Positions 53,085-62,212 are shown, counted from the first letter of the stretch. The stretch: 64,000 nt of DNA from Prevotella sp. UBA4330 (GCA_002394385.1 DGTS01000008.1:44693-108692); one strand, 5' to 3'. The notes: generated from the letters alone by a model not told the origin. Translations and numbers: made by a program.

Positions 53085-53948
53085 ATGAGACAATTCAAAA
53101 ACACCAAGAAAATTACCGAACGCAACAACATTTCAGTAAACAATTATCTCAAAGAAGTAAATCGTTATCCTATGGCAACAGTAGATGAAGAGGTGATTCT
53201 CGCACAAAGGATCAGACAAGGCGGTAAGGAGGCTGACAAGGCGCGTAAGAGACTTGTAGAAGCAAACCTTCGATTCGTTATCTCTGTAGCCAATCAGTAT
53301 CATCAGTCCAACATAGACCTCTCTGACCTAGTTTCTGAGGGAAACATCGGTCTTATCAAGGCTGCAGAGCTTTTTGATGAAACACGGGGCTTCAAGTTTA
53401 TATCGTATGCCGTATGGTGGATTCGTCAGTCCATCTCCTCTGCTATCTGTGAGAATGGCAGAGCCATCAGGTTACCTCTTAACCAGCAAGCACTCCTAAA
53501 CAAGTATTTCATTCTGATGAATAAAACGATACAAAAGGACCAAAGGGAACCAACGCCAGCGGAGTTTGCAGAGTTTGCAGACATCAGTGAGTACAAGGCA
53601 AGTATGCTTATTGAGCAAAACTACAAGACATTGTCTATGGATGCGCCACTCTCTGAAGATACAGGTACCTCCGTCGGCGACCTTGTGCCTTCTCGTTATA
53701 GAACTGACGATTCATTAGACAAGGAATCTCTCCATCAGGATATAGTGGCTATACTCAACCATATTCTTACAGCCAAAGAAAGAGAAATAATAATACGTAG
53801 TTTCGGTATTGGTTGTAAGGAGGAAGGGCTTGAAGATATTGGCGTCTCACTCGGTTTATCCAGAGAACGTGTCCGTCAGATACGTGAAAAGGCTCTCAGG
53901 ACAATTCGACGTTCCAATAAGATTGGAAGATTGGCACAATACATTTGA
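53085..53948 (+). CDS. RpoD-like sigma-70 factor (accessory paralogue)
   Basis: A 287-aa group 1/2-type sigma factor lacking region 1.1. Region 1.2 (NYLKEVNRYPMATVDEE) is followed by region 2 with RFVISVANQYHQ, DLVSEGNIGLIKAAELFDETRGFKF (SEGNIGLIKAAELFDE is diagnostic) and SYAVWWIRQSI, and region 4 with GVSLGLSRERVRQIREKALR. It resembles the Bacteroidetes housekeeping RpoD but has many changes at normally fixed positions. Placed 26 bases before an AAA+ ATPase gene inside the AT-rich island, it may direct RNA polymerase to island or element-specific promoters. Confidence 0.9.
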   Translation: MRQFKNTKKITERNNISVNNYLKEVNRYPMATVDEEVILAQRIRQGGKEADKARKRLVEANLRFVISVANQYHQSNIDLSDLVSEGNIGLIKAAELFDETRGFKFISYAVWWIRQSISSAICENGRAIRLPLNQQALLNKYFILMNKTIQKDQREPTPAEFAEFADISEYKASMLIEQNYKTLSMDAPLSEDTGTSVGDLVPSRYRTDDSLDKESLHQDIVAILNHILTAKEREIIIRSFGIGCKEEGLEDIGVSLGLSRERVRQIREKALRTIRRSNKIGRLAQYI

Positions 53949-53974
53949 TAATTTTTTCAATAAAAATATTGATT

Positions 53975-55645
53975 ATGGTAAAGAAAGAAAGGAAATTGAC
54001 AAAAAAGGAACTTGAGAGTTTTACTCTGGCCTCTGCATTTGAGATGATATATGAGAAATCTTGCGATAGCAAACTTTCACAAGAGTTCTACGATACGAGC
54101 AATGACGCTATCAGTTTTGTTAGCAAAGAATTAAACGTTACGCCTTTTCAATCGATTATGCTTGCTATACTTGCAAATAGCGATGAAGCTAAATCTCTAT
54201 ACGAGATGTCAAGCTATACAAAATGTTCTCCAATCAGATTTCGTATTCACAAAGAAGAACTGGACGATTTACATTATAGGCACTTTGTGCAATGGAGTAT
54301 GGTAAGATGCTCATTAGAATACCGAATTCGTGATGAGTTTATGGAGGCTATCATAGATAATATACCATATACACCCAAGAAATATGAAGACTACACAACC
54401 TACGATGTCTATACAAAAATTGCCAAATGGATAGAGATGCTAAAACGCGATGAAGGATTATATGAAGATATAGTTAAAAACGTCAGACGACTCTTGGAGT
54501 CAACGAGACATCTGACATTTTCCAAAGACTTACTGACCTCCGAAATGAACAACCTTGCTGTGATGGTAGTTCTTCTCACAGTGATGGATAAGATAGAACA
54601 CAACTCAGATTATATTTCGTCTTCTGAGATTTTACGAGTTCTTCCAGAAGAATCAGGCATAAAGTCTTTCATATTTGTTCTAAATGCCAACACTTGCATA
54701 TTGATAAAAAAAGGGTGGATGGAAAACTACACAGTTAACGGCATGGTTGAACCAGACAAATTTTGTCTTACTGATAAGATATTAGAAACTACTCTTGTAG
54801 AACTTATGGAATACATAGGCAGGAAGGACGAAACAATAAGCAACTTATTACTCATGCCAGATGTAATCGTAGAAAAGCACATGTATTACAATGAACGTGA
54901 ATTAGAAGAGATTGAACGCTTGACCAAACTACTATCGATAGATAGATTCAAGGATATTCAACAGCGTCTTAAAGAAGCAAATATGCGTACAGGTTTCACT
55001 TGTCTCTTCTATGGTTCCCCTGGCACAGGAAAGACAGAAACTGTGCTACAATTGAGTCGTAAGACTGGACGTCCAATCTTTCAAGTAAATATTTCCGAGT
55101 TGAAATCAAAGTGGGTTGGTGAGAGCGAGAAGAAGATACAGGGACTTTTCAGTAAGTACGAGGCAATGGTCAAGAAGTATGATATTTGTCCTATCCTATT
55201 TTTCAACGAGGCAGATGCCATTATCAACAAACGCTCAAATAATACCGATGCGGCTGTTGACAAGATGGAGAATGCCTGTCAAAATATCATTCTTCAAGCG
55301 ATGGAGAAACTCTCTGGAATAATGATTGCCACAACCAACCTCACAAATAATTTGGATTCAGCATTCGAACGGCGTTTCCTTTATAAAATATGTTTTGATA
55401 AACCGACTGTGGCCACCAGAAAACAAATTTGGAACGCCATGTTACCCTCCCTTAGTTGTGAAGAAGCGAGAAGTCTTGCAGAGAGGTATGATTTCAGTGG
55501 CGGTCAGATTGAGAATATTGCACGAAAACAGATTGTTGACAGTATTCTCTATGGACACAATCAAGATATTTCACACGTTAGGTCTTATTGTCAAAGTGAA
55601 AAGATCAGGAATTCTATTAATAAAAGAATTGGATTTGTTAATTAA
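53975..55645 (+). CDS. AAA+ ATPase with C-terminal FtsH/Cdc48-like module
   Basis: A 556-aa ATPase. I use the ATG at 53975 (MVKKERKLTKKEL); the TTG at 53945 overlapping the sigma gene is less likely. Residues 1-300 are an alpha-helical domain I do not recognise. Residues about 335-500 are the AAA+ module: Walker A GSPGTGKT (347-354), Walker B LFFNEADAI (Glu412; Asn411 replaces the usual Asp), sensor-1 ATTNL and an Arg-finger segment FERRFLYK. The fold type is of protein- or complex-remodelling ATPases. It is the last gene of the sigma operon; a terminator lies 93 bases on. Confidence 0.85.
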   Translation: MVKKERKLTKKELESFTLASAFEMIYEKSCDSKLSQEFYDTSNDAISFVSKELNVTPFQSIMLAILANSDEAKSLYEMSSYTKCSPIRFRIHKEELDDLHYRHFVQWSMVRCSLEYRIRDEFMEAIIDNIPYTPKKYEDYTTYDVYTKIAKWIEMLKRDEGLYEDIVKNVRRLLESTRHLTFSKDLLTSEMNNLAVMVVLLTVMDKIEHNSDYISSSEILRVLPEESGIKSFIFVLNANTCILIKKGWMENYTVNGMVEPDKFCLTDKILETTLVELMEYIGRKDETISNLLLMPDVIVEKHMYYNERELEEIERLTKLLSIDRFKDIQQRLKEANMRTGFTCLFYGSPGTGKTETVLQLSRKTGRPIFQVNISELKSKWVGESEKKIQGLFSKYEAMVKKYDICPILFFNEADAIINKRSNNTDAAVDKMENACQNIILQAMEKLSGIMIATTNLTNNLDSAFERRFLYKICFDKPTVATRKQIWNAMLPSLSCEEARSLAERYDFSGGQIENIARKQIVDSILYGHNQDISHVRSYCQSEKIRNSINKRIGFVN

Positions 55646-55738
55646 TAAAGTACAAGAATATACTTTACGTCACGTCAAGAGGATTTACTGCATACTAGCC
55701 GAGGCTTGTGCTGAGAGAAATCCATAATGACTAGCCTC

Positions 55739-55767
55739 CAAAACTGCGACTAAGTGTCGCAGTTTTT
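55739..55767. terminator. Bidirectional terminator after the AAA+ gene
   Basis: AAAACTGCGAC pairs with GTCGCAGTTTTT around TAAGT. Flanking A and T runs allow use by the AAA+ gene (+) and by the remnant on the minus strand. Confidence 0.85.
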
Positions 55768-55972
55768 ATTTTGCCAATCGCTTGTGTCTGTTCTCCCAAA
55801 GCCTTTCAATATCTTTCTGATGCTCCGCTTCATCGGTGTATAGAAACTCAATATAATCAGCCTTATCTGCCCATTCTTGATTGAGCCTGGCAAACTCACG
55901 GAGCAGCACATACTTCTTTTGAATTGTATGTAGCTTGACATTGTCGTTGGCGATGATGCATGGCTCTGAGTT
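55765..55972 (-). pseudogene. C-terminal remnant of an unidentified gene
   Basis: On the minus strand a frame is open from 55972 to a stop at 55765-55767 and reads like real protein: KLHTIQKKYVLLREFARLNQ then EWADKADYIEF and ERLWENRHKRLAK. There is no start codon in place, and an in-frame stop (55973-55975) lies just upstream. It is probably the tail of a gene lost when the island was acquired or rearranged. Confidence 0.6.
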
Positions 55973-55997
55973 TCACTCGAACCCGTTCACGTTCGGA

Positions 55998-56021
55998 AGA
56001 ATTCAAACAAGTTTGATTCTT
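55998..56021. repeat. Short inverted repeat AGAATTCAAAC/GTTTGATTCT
   Basis: The two arms pair apart from one unpaired base, with AA between them. It sits between two broken genes and is followed by a T-rich run. Confidence 0.5.
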
Positions 56022-56024
56022 CTC

Positions 56025-56296
56025 TCACTTAATCACGGCTTTACGTCAGATGCCCTTCTGAGTCGGCTTGGCAAAGAGGCGGCGACCATCGAGGGTGTAC
56101 CAAACCCCATCCAAACCTTCCCGGGGGAAGGCTTCAGCATCATTTCCCTCAGGGGTGAGGCTTCTGATGCCCGTAGTCTCTTCGTCGTCGATGTTGAGAA
56201 CAAAGGCGCGGGCCTGCTGTGGCAGGTCGCCAGCCAATTCATAGAAAAAGCCTCCTGGCATGACGCCGAGAGGCTTTGTTGTGATTCTTATTGCGA
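56025..56296 (-). pseudogene. C-terminal remnant of a secreted protein with a damaged T9SS-like tail
   Basis: A minus-strand frame reads VMPGGFFYELAGDLPQQ, ARAFVLNIDDEE, GVWYTLDGRRLFAKPTQKGI, then TGA (56046-56048), then RKAVIK and a second stop (56025-56027). Intact Prevotella proteins end KGIYI..GRKVVIK, so four or so codons were lost in frame and the junction formed a stop codon. There is no start; the frame begins directly after the LysM gene stop. Only the last 80 or so codons of the gene survive. Confidence 0.65.
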
Positions 56297-56297
56297 T

Positions 56298-57263
56298 TTA
56301 GGAATATCTTAAGATTTGTCCAACCTTTACACGCATGTTCTTGCCGATGTGGTTGAGGCGGCAGAGGCGCTCGATGCTTACGCCGCGCTTGCGTGCGATG
56401 CTATACAATGTCTCGCCCTGCACCACCTTGTGATAGCGTACTTCGCCGGTAGCAGATGCCTGCGGACGCGACTCCTGCTGGCGTGCTGGCTGTGCATAAG
56501 CCTGCGGATTGCCCTCAGAAGAGGCTACGCTTGGACCTGCGTCTTTGCCGCGAAGACGGTTGGCGGTGTCGCTCTCGCGCTCGTATGTGCGCTTGCGGAA
56601 TACATAATAGTCGTCTGTAACATCCTGGTTGCGGAAGTCGAACATCAAAGCAGGGTTGAGCGCAACGCCGCAAAGACGTGTCTCGAAGTGCAGGTGAGAA
56701 CCTGTGCTGCGGCCGGTATTGCCACCAAGGCCGATGGGGTCGCCGGCACGTACGTGCTGGTTCTCTGAAACGAGGTGCTTGGACATGTGGCCATAGATGG
56801 TCTCCAGTCCGTTGTTATGACGTATCACGACATAGTTTCCGTAGCCGTTAGCCTCGTAACGTACGATGCGAATCTTGCCGTCGAATGCTGCACGGATGGT
56901 GTCGCCGATGTACACCTTAATGTCAAGACCCTTGTGCATGCGGCCCCAGCGGCGTCCGAAGTTACTTGTGATGACACGGCTCGGTGTAGGCATGCAGAAA
57001 TGACGAAGGTCGATGCGGAAAGAATCGGGCAACTCGGTAGCACGATGTGCGTATTTGTTGCTCCACTCGCTGTAGAGTTGTGCTGATGGGTTGGCAGCCA
57101 TCTCGCGTTCTGCTATACTGCGCAGTGCCACGGTGTCCACTGCCTTCATTTTACGGTCAACTGGTGCCTGGAATGCAACGATGTCCTGTGCCATTGTAGG
57201 AATGGCTGCAAGGGTGAGCACAGTTGAAATTGCTAAAGTCTTTATTGTTCTTTTGAATTGCAT
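56298..57263 (-). CDS. M23 metallopeptidase with C-terminal LysM domain
   Basis: A 321-aa secreted peptidoglycan endopeptidase. Signal peptide ends PTMAQ (residue 25). Residues about 95-205 are the lysostaphin-type M23 domain with zinc ligands His110 and Asp114 (HKGLD) and His192 (HLHFE). A low-complexity Gln/Ala/Pro linker follows, and residues about 275-320 are a LysM domain (YHKVVQGETLYSIARKRGV). It acts on cell-wall cross-links in growth or division. A minus-strand TATCTTTG box at 57363-57370 lies about 100 bases upstream of the ATG. Confidence 0.93.
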   Translation of the reverse strand: MQFKRTIKTLAISTVLTLAAIPTMAQDIVAFQAPVDRKMKAVDTVALRSIAEREMAANPSAQLYSEWSNKYAHRATELPDSFRIDLRHFCMPTPSRVITSNFGRRWGRMHKGLDIKVYIGDTIRAAFDGKIRIVRYEANGYGNYVVIRHNNGLETIYGHMSKHLVSENQHVRAGDPIGLGGNTGRSTGSHLHFETRLCGVALNPALMFDFRNQDVTDDYYVFRKRTYERESDTANRLRGKDAGPSVASSEGNPQAYAQPARQQESRPQASATGEVRYHKVVQGETLYSIARKRGVSIERLCRLNHIGKNMRVKVGQILRYS

Positions 57264-57586
57264 AATCTTAATTATAGTTTCACAAAGAAGGAAAATGACA
57301 GAATACCCCTTTCACAAAGCATTTGACCAACAAAAAGCCAATCATTTCCCCAAAAGTCGCTGCAAAGATAACGATTTATTTTTTATCTTAGTGTGTGCGT
57401 TAACATTTTTATTGTGTTTTTAATAATTTGAGTTGAGGAGTTAACAAGTTGAGTAGTTAACAAGTTGAGTAGTTAACAAGTTGAGTAGTTAACAAGTTGA
57501 GGAGTTAACAAGTTGACGAGTTGTTTGTTGATAAGTTGTTAGTTGATGAGTTCTTTGCAAACAAAGCGAGCGAGAGTTGTGTGACA
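57264..57586. other. Intergenic region: promoter and AGTTAACAAGTTGAGT repeats
   Basis: The minus-strand promoter box of the M23 gene is at 57363-57370. From 57430 to 57552 the sequence is a run of AGTTAACAAGTTGAGT units at about 16-base period, decaying at the right end. The words are related to the ACTTGTCAACTTGT arrays at 3141 and 62213 in reverse complement. The recG stop lies about 35 bases beyond. Confidence 0.8.
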
Positions 57587-59707
57587 CTAACTGATGGCAC
57601 CCCAGTTGATGTTGGTCTTGCGCAATGCGGCAAGGCGCGACCACAGCATCTGGTTCTCTGCCTTGTTGCATTCGGGGTCGTCCTCGATGATGCGCTGTGC
57701 CTCGTCGCGTGCCAGTTGCACGAGTTGTCCGTCGCGTGCGATGTCTGCAATCTTCAGGTCGAACGCCATGCCACTCTGCTGTGTTCCCTCCAAGTCGCCA
57801 GGGCCGCGCAGTTTAAGGTCGGCCTCTGCTATGCGGAATCCATCGTTGGTGTCGCACATTATCTCTATTCTCTTGCGTGTGTCTGTTGTCAGGGCGCGCT
57901 TCGTTACGAGCATGCAGTATGACTGGTCGGCACCGCGTCCCACCCTGCCACGCAACTGATGGAGTTGCGAAAGACCGAAGCGCTCGGCGTTGAGGATTAC
58001 CATAACCGACGCGTTGGGCACATTAACGCCAACCTCGATTACCGTTGTTGCTACCAATATCTGCGTCTCGCCGCTTACGAAGCGTTGCATCTCAGCCTCT
58101 TTCTCTGCCGACTTCATCTTGCCGTGCACCTTGCTCAGCCGCATGTCTGAGAACACTTCGCACAGTCGTCCATAGCCCTCTTCAAGGTTCTGCAGGTCCA
58201 TCTTCTCGCTTTCCTTTATCAGCGGGAACACGATGTACACCTGTCTGCCCTGTCTCACCTGCTGGCGTATGCCGTTATAGAGACTTGCCGTCTGGTCTTC
58301 ATACTTATGAAGCGTCTGCACGGGCTTGCGTCCAGGCGGCAACTCGTCGATGACGCTCACGTCGAGGTCGCCGTAAAGAGTCATCGCAAGGGTGCGCGGA
58401 ATGGGGGTGGCGGTCATCACCAACACGTGCGGTATGCTTCTCTTGGTGCCTTCCTCGGGTGCCGCCTTGCTCCACAGTTTCGCTCTTTGTGCCACGCCGA
58501 AGCGGTGCTGCTCGTCAACCACGACGAAGCCGAGGCGCGAGAATTGCACCGTGTCCTCGATGACAGCATGCGTTCCCACCAGTATATGCACCTCGCCCGT
58601 AGCAAGACCCTCCAGAATCTCCTTGCGTTTCTTGCCTTTCACGATGCCCGTGAGCAGTTCCACGCGCACCGGCATGTCGCCAAGAAACTCTTTTATCGTG
58701 GCAAGATGTTGCTCGGCGAGAATCTCTGTAGGAGCCATGATGCATGCCTGATAGTTGTTGTCTATGGCTATCAGCATCGACATCAGGGCCACAAGCGTCT
58801 TTCCCGAGCCCACGTCTCCTTGCAGCAAACGGTTCATTTGCTTGCCCGAAACCATGTCTTTCCGTATCTCGCGGATAACCCTTTTCTGTGCTTCGGTCAG
58901 CGGGAAGGGCAGGTGGTCGTGATAGAACGTGTTGAACATCGCCCCCACGTGCTTGAACACAAAGCCGCTGTACTTGCGCCGTTGGTCGGAAGCATAGCGC
59001 AGGATGTTCAACTGCACGTAGAAGAGTTCTTCGAACTTCAGCCGCTGGCTGGCGTGGCTCATCTCCTCGGCACTCTTCGGATAGTGGATGTGCCGCAGTG
59101 CCGAGTCGCGCGACACGAGCCGCAAGCGGTTGACGATGAATGGCGGCAGCGTCTCGGGAATCTCGTTCTGGATGCGCGCCAGCATGTTCTTCGTTATCTT
59201 CTCCACGGCGTGCGATGTCATCCCTGCCTTCTTCATCTTCTCCGTGGTGTTGTAGTAGGGCTGCATCCCCATGGTGGAGAGTTCAATGTCTTTCGCCAGG
59301 TCAATCTCGGGATGCACAAACTGATAGCGCCCGCCAAATATCGTTGGCTTGCCGAAGATGATGTATTTGGTGTTTACCTTCAGGTTTTTCGTAAGTTGCT
59401 GGGCGCGTGCGAACCACACGATGTCAACATATCCCGTATCGTCGGTGAAGTGAGCCACGATGCGTTTCTTGCGTGCTCCCATGCTGTACTCCTCGAAATC
59501 GAGGAACTCGCCCATTATCTGCACGAACGGCATCTCGCCGTTTAGTTCGCTGATGTGGTAAATCTTAGAGCGGTCAACGTATTTATAGGGATAATACTCC
59601 AGCAGGTCACCGAATGTCTCGATGCCCAGTTCTTTCTTCAGCAGTTCCTTGCGGTGAGGTCCCACACCGGGAACATACATTATGTCTTGCTGGAATATGT
59701 CTGCCAT
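57587..59707 (-). CDS. recG: ATP-dependent DNA helicase RecG
   Basis: Branch-migration helicase that remodels stalled replication forks and Holliday junctions. The 706-aa length is normal. The N-terminal wedge/OB region opens DIMYVPGVGPHRKELLKKELG. Helicase motifs: Walker A QGDVGSGKTLVAL, DEQHRFGV (DExx box variant), MTATPIPRTLAMTLYGDLDVS (MTATPIPRT is diagnostic), and motif VI QLRGRVGRG. It starts 12 bases after ispD ends, same strand. Confidence 0.97.
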   Translation of the reverse strand: MADIFQQDIMYVPGVGPHRKELLKKELGIETFGDLLEYYPYKYVDRSKIYHISELNGEMPFVQIMGEFLDFEEYSMGARKKRIVAHFTDDTGYVDIVWFARAQQLTKNLKVNTKYIIFGKPTIFGGRYQFVHPEIDLAKDIELSTMGMQPYYNTTEKMKKAGMTSHAVEKITKNMLARIQNEIPETLPPFIVNRLRLVSRDSALRHIHYPKSAEEMSHASQRLKFEELFYVQLNILRYASDQRRKYSGFVFKHVGAMFNTFYHDHLPFPLTEAQKRVIREIRKDMVSGKQMNRLLQGDVGSGKTLVALMSMLIAIDNNYQACIMAPTEILAEQHLATIKEFLGDMPVRVELLTGIVKGKKRKEILEGLATGEVHILVGTHAVIEDTVQFSRLGFVVVDEQHRFGVAQRAKLWSKAAPEEGTKRSIPHVLVMTATPIPRTLAMTLYGDLDVSVIDELPPGRKPVQTLHKYEDQTASLYNGIRQQVRQGRQVYIVFPLIKESEKMDLQNLEEGYGRLCEVFSDMRLSKVHGKMKSAEKEAEMQRFVSGETQILVATTVIEVGVNVPNASVMVILNAERFGLSQLHQLRGRVGRGADQSYCMLVTKRALTTDTRKRIEIMCDTNDGFRIAEADLKLRGPGDLEGTQQSGMAFDLKIADIARDGQLVQLARDEAQRIIEDDPECNKAENQMLWSRLAALRKTNINWGAIS

Positions 59708-59721
59708 TTGCTGTCAAACAA

Positions 59722-60429
59722 TCACTCTTCTGCCAGCACCTCCGCAATCTTCAGGTCGAAAGGCGTGGTTATCTTTATGTTCTCGCGGTTGCCTTCCACC
59801 AGGGTGATGGTTGCGTGTGGGCGGCTGTCGGCTGATGTGTGTCGTGCGAAATAAGCCTCCACCACCGAAGCGTCGTCTGTAAATCCGTCGTTATACGGCT
59901 GGCGGTAGGCCTGCTTGTGCAGTTGTATGTCGAAAGCCTGCGGTGTCTGCACCAGTCGGTAGTCGCCGCGCGGCACCGTCACTCCCTCGGGTTGCTCTGC
60001 GGTTACGTGGCGCAGGGTCTCGATGACGGGTGTCACGGGCACCGCCGTCCCTTCTTTCCGCGCCGTCTCGTAGCAGCGCTCTATTACCTCGACACTGGGG
60101 AACGGGCGCACTCCGTCGTGCACCGCCACCACTCCCTCGGCATCGTCGGGAATCAGAGCCAGTCCGTTTGTTATCGAGTGGAAGCGCGTCTGTCCGCCGT
60201 TGGCCACTTGATAGTCCTCGCAGAAGTCATAGTCCTCGCATAGTTTGCGCCAGTAGTCCTGCTGACTCTCAGGCAACACGAGGATTATCTTCAACGAGCC
60301 ACTATATTCGCGAAACCTTCTGATGGTGCGCATCAGTATCGGAACACCGCCGACAGGCAGAAACTGCTTGGGCACGTCGGCACCCATGCGCAGTCCTTTT
60401 CCGCCTCCAAGTATTATTGCATAGTCCAT
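59722..60429 (-). CDS. ispD: 2-C-methyl-D-erythritol 4-phosphate cytidylyltransferase
   Basis: Third MEP-pathway enzyme, forming CDP-methylerythritol. The 235-aa protein starts AIILGGGKGLRMGADVPKQF, the nucleotidyl-transferase loop, and has VAVHDGVRPF and the later TDDASVVE signature. It is followed closely by recG and preceded by the DJ-1 family gene on the same strand. Confidence 0.95.
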   Translation of the reverse strand: MDYAIILGGGKGLRMGADVPKQFLPVGGVPILMRTIRRFREYSGSLKIILVLPESQQDYWRKLCEDYDFCEDYQVANGGQTRFHSITNGLALIPDDAEGVVAVHDGVRPFPSVEVIERCYETARKEGTAVPVTPVIETLRHVTAEQPEGVTVPRGDYRLVQTPQAFDIQLHKQAYRQPYNDGFTDDASVVEAYFARHTSADSRPHATITLVEGNRENIKITTPFDLKIAEVLAEE

Positions 60430-60575
60430 TCTTTGTTAGGAGTTATGATGTGAAACAACTCGACTTGCCCGGCAGATAACACTGCCCAGATTGGTAAAAT
60501 AGGCTATTTTACTTTTCGCATGATGCCGGCATGCATGCCAAAAGACTCTCTGGCCGCTGCCGTCACAGCGTCAAG

Positions 60576-61145
60576 TCACTTCTCCATCAGGTGCAGGAAT
60601 CTCATTCCTTCTGCCACCGCATGCGATGTCTCGGCGTCAACGAGACGTTCGAGCAGCGAGTATGCGTATGGAAGCGCTGCTGCAGGACCCTCGCCAGTGG
60701 TGATGTTGCCATCCACGGTGAACAGTTCGGCAGTGTATTCGGCACCGAGCAGTGTCTGCTCGAAGCCTGGATAGCATGTTGCACGGCGGCCGCGAAGCAG
60801 TCCCAGACCGCCCAATACCAGCGGTGCGGCACAGATGGCGGCAATCATCTTGCCCTTCTCTGCCTGCTTCAGTAGTGCCGCCTTCACTCCCTCGTGGTCG
60901 TTGAGGTTGGTCGCTCCGGGCATTCCTCCCGGCAACATCAGCAGGTCGGCGTCGTCGAGCAGCGGCTCAGCCTCCTCGAAAGTGAGGTCGGCATGTATCT
61001 TCACACCGTGTGCCGACTCCACGATGTCGGTGCCCGTGATGCTCACTGTCTTTATATCCACGCCCCCGCGACGCAGCACGTCAACAGGAATCAGGGCTTC
61101 GATGTCCTCGAAGCCGTTAGCCATAAATTGAAAAACTTTTGCCAT
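60576..61145 (-). CDS. DJ-1/PfpI family protein
   Basis: A 189-aa cytoplasmic protein of the DJ-1/ThiJ/PfpI superfamily, variously linked to stress protection, deglycase or chaperone activity. The conserved pair is present: Glu16 in IEALIPVDVLRR and the nucleophilic Cys105 in AAICAAPLVLG, with the glycine turn LPGGMPGATNL. These match the DJ-1 subgroup closely. The 146 bases between its stop and ispD hold no ORF. A minus-strand promoter is at 61244-61251. Confidence 0.93.
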   Translation of the reverse strand: MAKVFQFMANGFEDIEALIPVDVLRRGGVDIKTVSITGTDIVESAHGVKIHADLTFEEAEPLLDDADLLMLPGGMPGATNLNDHEGVKAALLKQAEKGKMIAAICAAPLVLGGLGLLRGRRATCYPGFEQTLLGAEYTAELFTVDGNITTGEGPAAALPYAYSLLERLVDAETSHAVAEGMRFLHLMEK

Positions 61146-61168
61146 GATTTATCAATTTTGTTGTTAGA

Positions 61169-61273
61169 TTTATGTTATTTCAATTAAAAATATTACCTTT
61201 GCAGATAATTCGCGGCTCCTGACCGTAGCGGAATACCGCACCGCAAAGATACAAAAACTTTGCAAAACGGCAA
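61169..61273. promoter_or_regulatory. Overlapping divergent promoters of nadK (+) and the DJ-1 gene (-)
   Basis: Plus strand: TTG near 61171-61173, 20-base spacer, TACCTTTG at 61194-61201. Minus strand: TTG at 61273-61271, 19-base spacer, TATCTTTG at 61251-61244. The two transcripts would overlap at their 5' ends by about 30-40 bases, each with a leader of about 90 bases. Confidence 0.65.
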
Positions 61274-61300
61274 AGAGTTGGTAACGAAAGTTTAAATTAT

Positions 61301-62179
61301 ATGCAACAACGACGGTTACGATTCGCCATCTTCGGGAACACTTACCAGGCCAAAAGCGCTGAGGCAGTGAGCAAATTCCTCAACTGCGTGGCGCGGCGTG
61401 GGGGCGAGGTGTGCATCGAAAGAGAGTTCCACAAGTATCTCTCGCGCCAGCACGACCTTGTCTTCGATGCTGCCGAGGTGTTCAGCGGCACTTATTTCGA
61501 TGCCGATTTCGTGGTGTCGATGGGCGGTGACGGCACGCTGCTGAAGGCTGCCAACTATGTTGGCGCACGCCAGTTGCCTATCATCGGTGTGAACACCGGG
61601 CGCTTGGGATTTCTCGCCGACACCACAACGGAGGAGATTGAGACTGCCGTTGACGCCATCTTCGACGGCAACTACAGCACCGAAGAGCATGCTGTCATCG
61701 AGGTGAAAGGCGACATCGCGGGCAGCCCATACGCCCTGAACGACATCGCTGTGCTGAAGCGCGACAATGCTTCGATGATTTCAATCACGGCATCCATCAA
61801 CGGCGAATATCTCACAACCTATCAGGCCGACGGTCTGATAGTGGCAACACCTACTGGCTCAACAGCCTATTCGCTCTCTAATGGCGGTCCGATAGTGGCG
61901 CCGCAGTCGGGCATCATCTGCCTTACTCCTGTGGCACCGCACAGCCTTAACGTTCGGCCTATCGTCATACCAGACTCAGCAGAGATAACTCTCTCGGTGG
62001 AAAGCCGCTCGCACAACTTCCTCGTCGCTATCGACGGACGCTCGGAGAAGTGTCTCGAAGGCACTACGCTCACCATCCGCCGCGCCGCTCATAACATAAA
62101 GATAATGCGCCTCTACGGCCGCAACTATTATTCCACTCTGCGTGAGAAAATGATGTGGGGAAAGGACAATAGGAGTTAA
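61301..62179 (+). CDS. nadK: NAD kinase
   Basis: Phosphorylates NAD to NADP. The 292-aa protein has the catalytic motif GGDGT at residues 75-79 (Asp77), VNTGRLGFLAD, the NE/D motif as ALNDIAV, and TPTGSTAYSLSNGGPI. These are all the hallmarks of bacterial NadK. It stands alone under its own promoter; the downstream gap contains the ACTTGTCAACTTGT repeat array. Confidence 0.96.
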   Translation: MQQRRLRFAIFGNTYQAKSAEAVSKFLNCVARRGGEVCIEREFHKYLSRQHDLVFDAAEVFSGTYFDADFVVSMGGDGTLLKAANYVGARQLPIIGVNTGRLGFLADTTTEEIETAVDAIFDGNYSTEEHAVIEVKGDIAGSPYALNDIAVLKRDNASMISITASINGEYLTTYQADGLIVATPTGSTAYSLSNGGPIVAPQSGIICLTPVAPHSLNVRPIVIPDSAEITLSVESRSHNFLVAIDGRSEKCLEGTTLTIRRAAHNIKIMRLYGRNYYSTLREKMMWGKDNRS

Positions 62180-62212
62180 GAACGAAAAATTATGAGTTTT
62201 AAATAATACAAT

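Noticed and set aside
53945..53974. Earlier TTG start for the AAA+ ATPase
   Set aside because: It would add ten hydrophobic residues overlapping the sigma gene; the ATG at 53975 begins a normal basic N-terminus.
58307..59545. 412-codon plus-strand ORF opposite recG
   Set aside because: It is a reading-frame shadow of recG in GC-richer sequence; composition is unlike a real protein and no promoter is seen.
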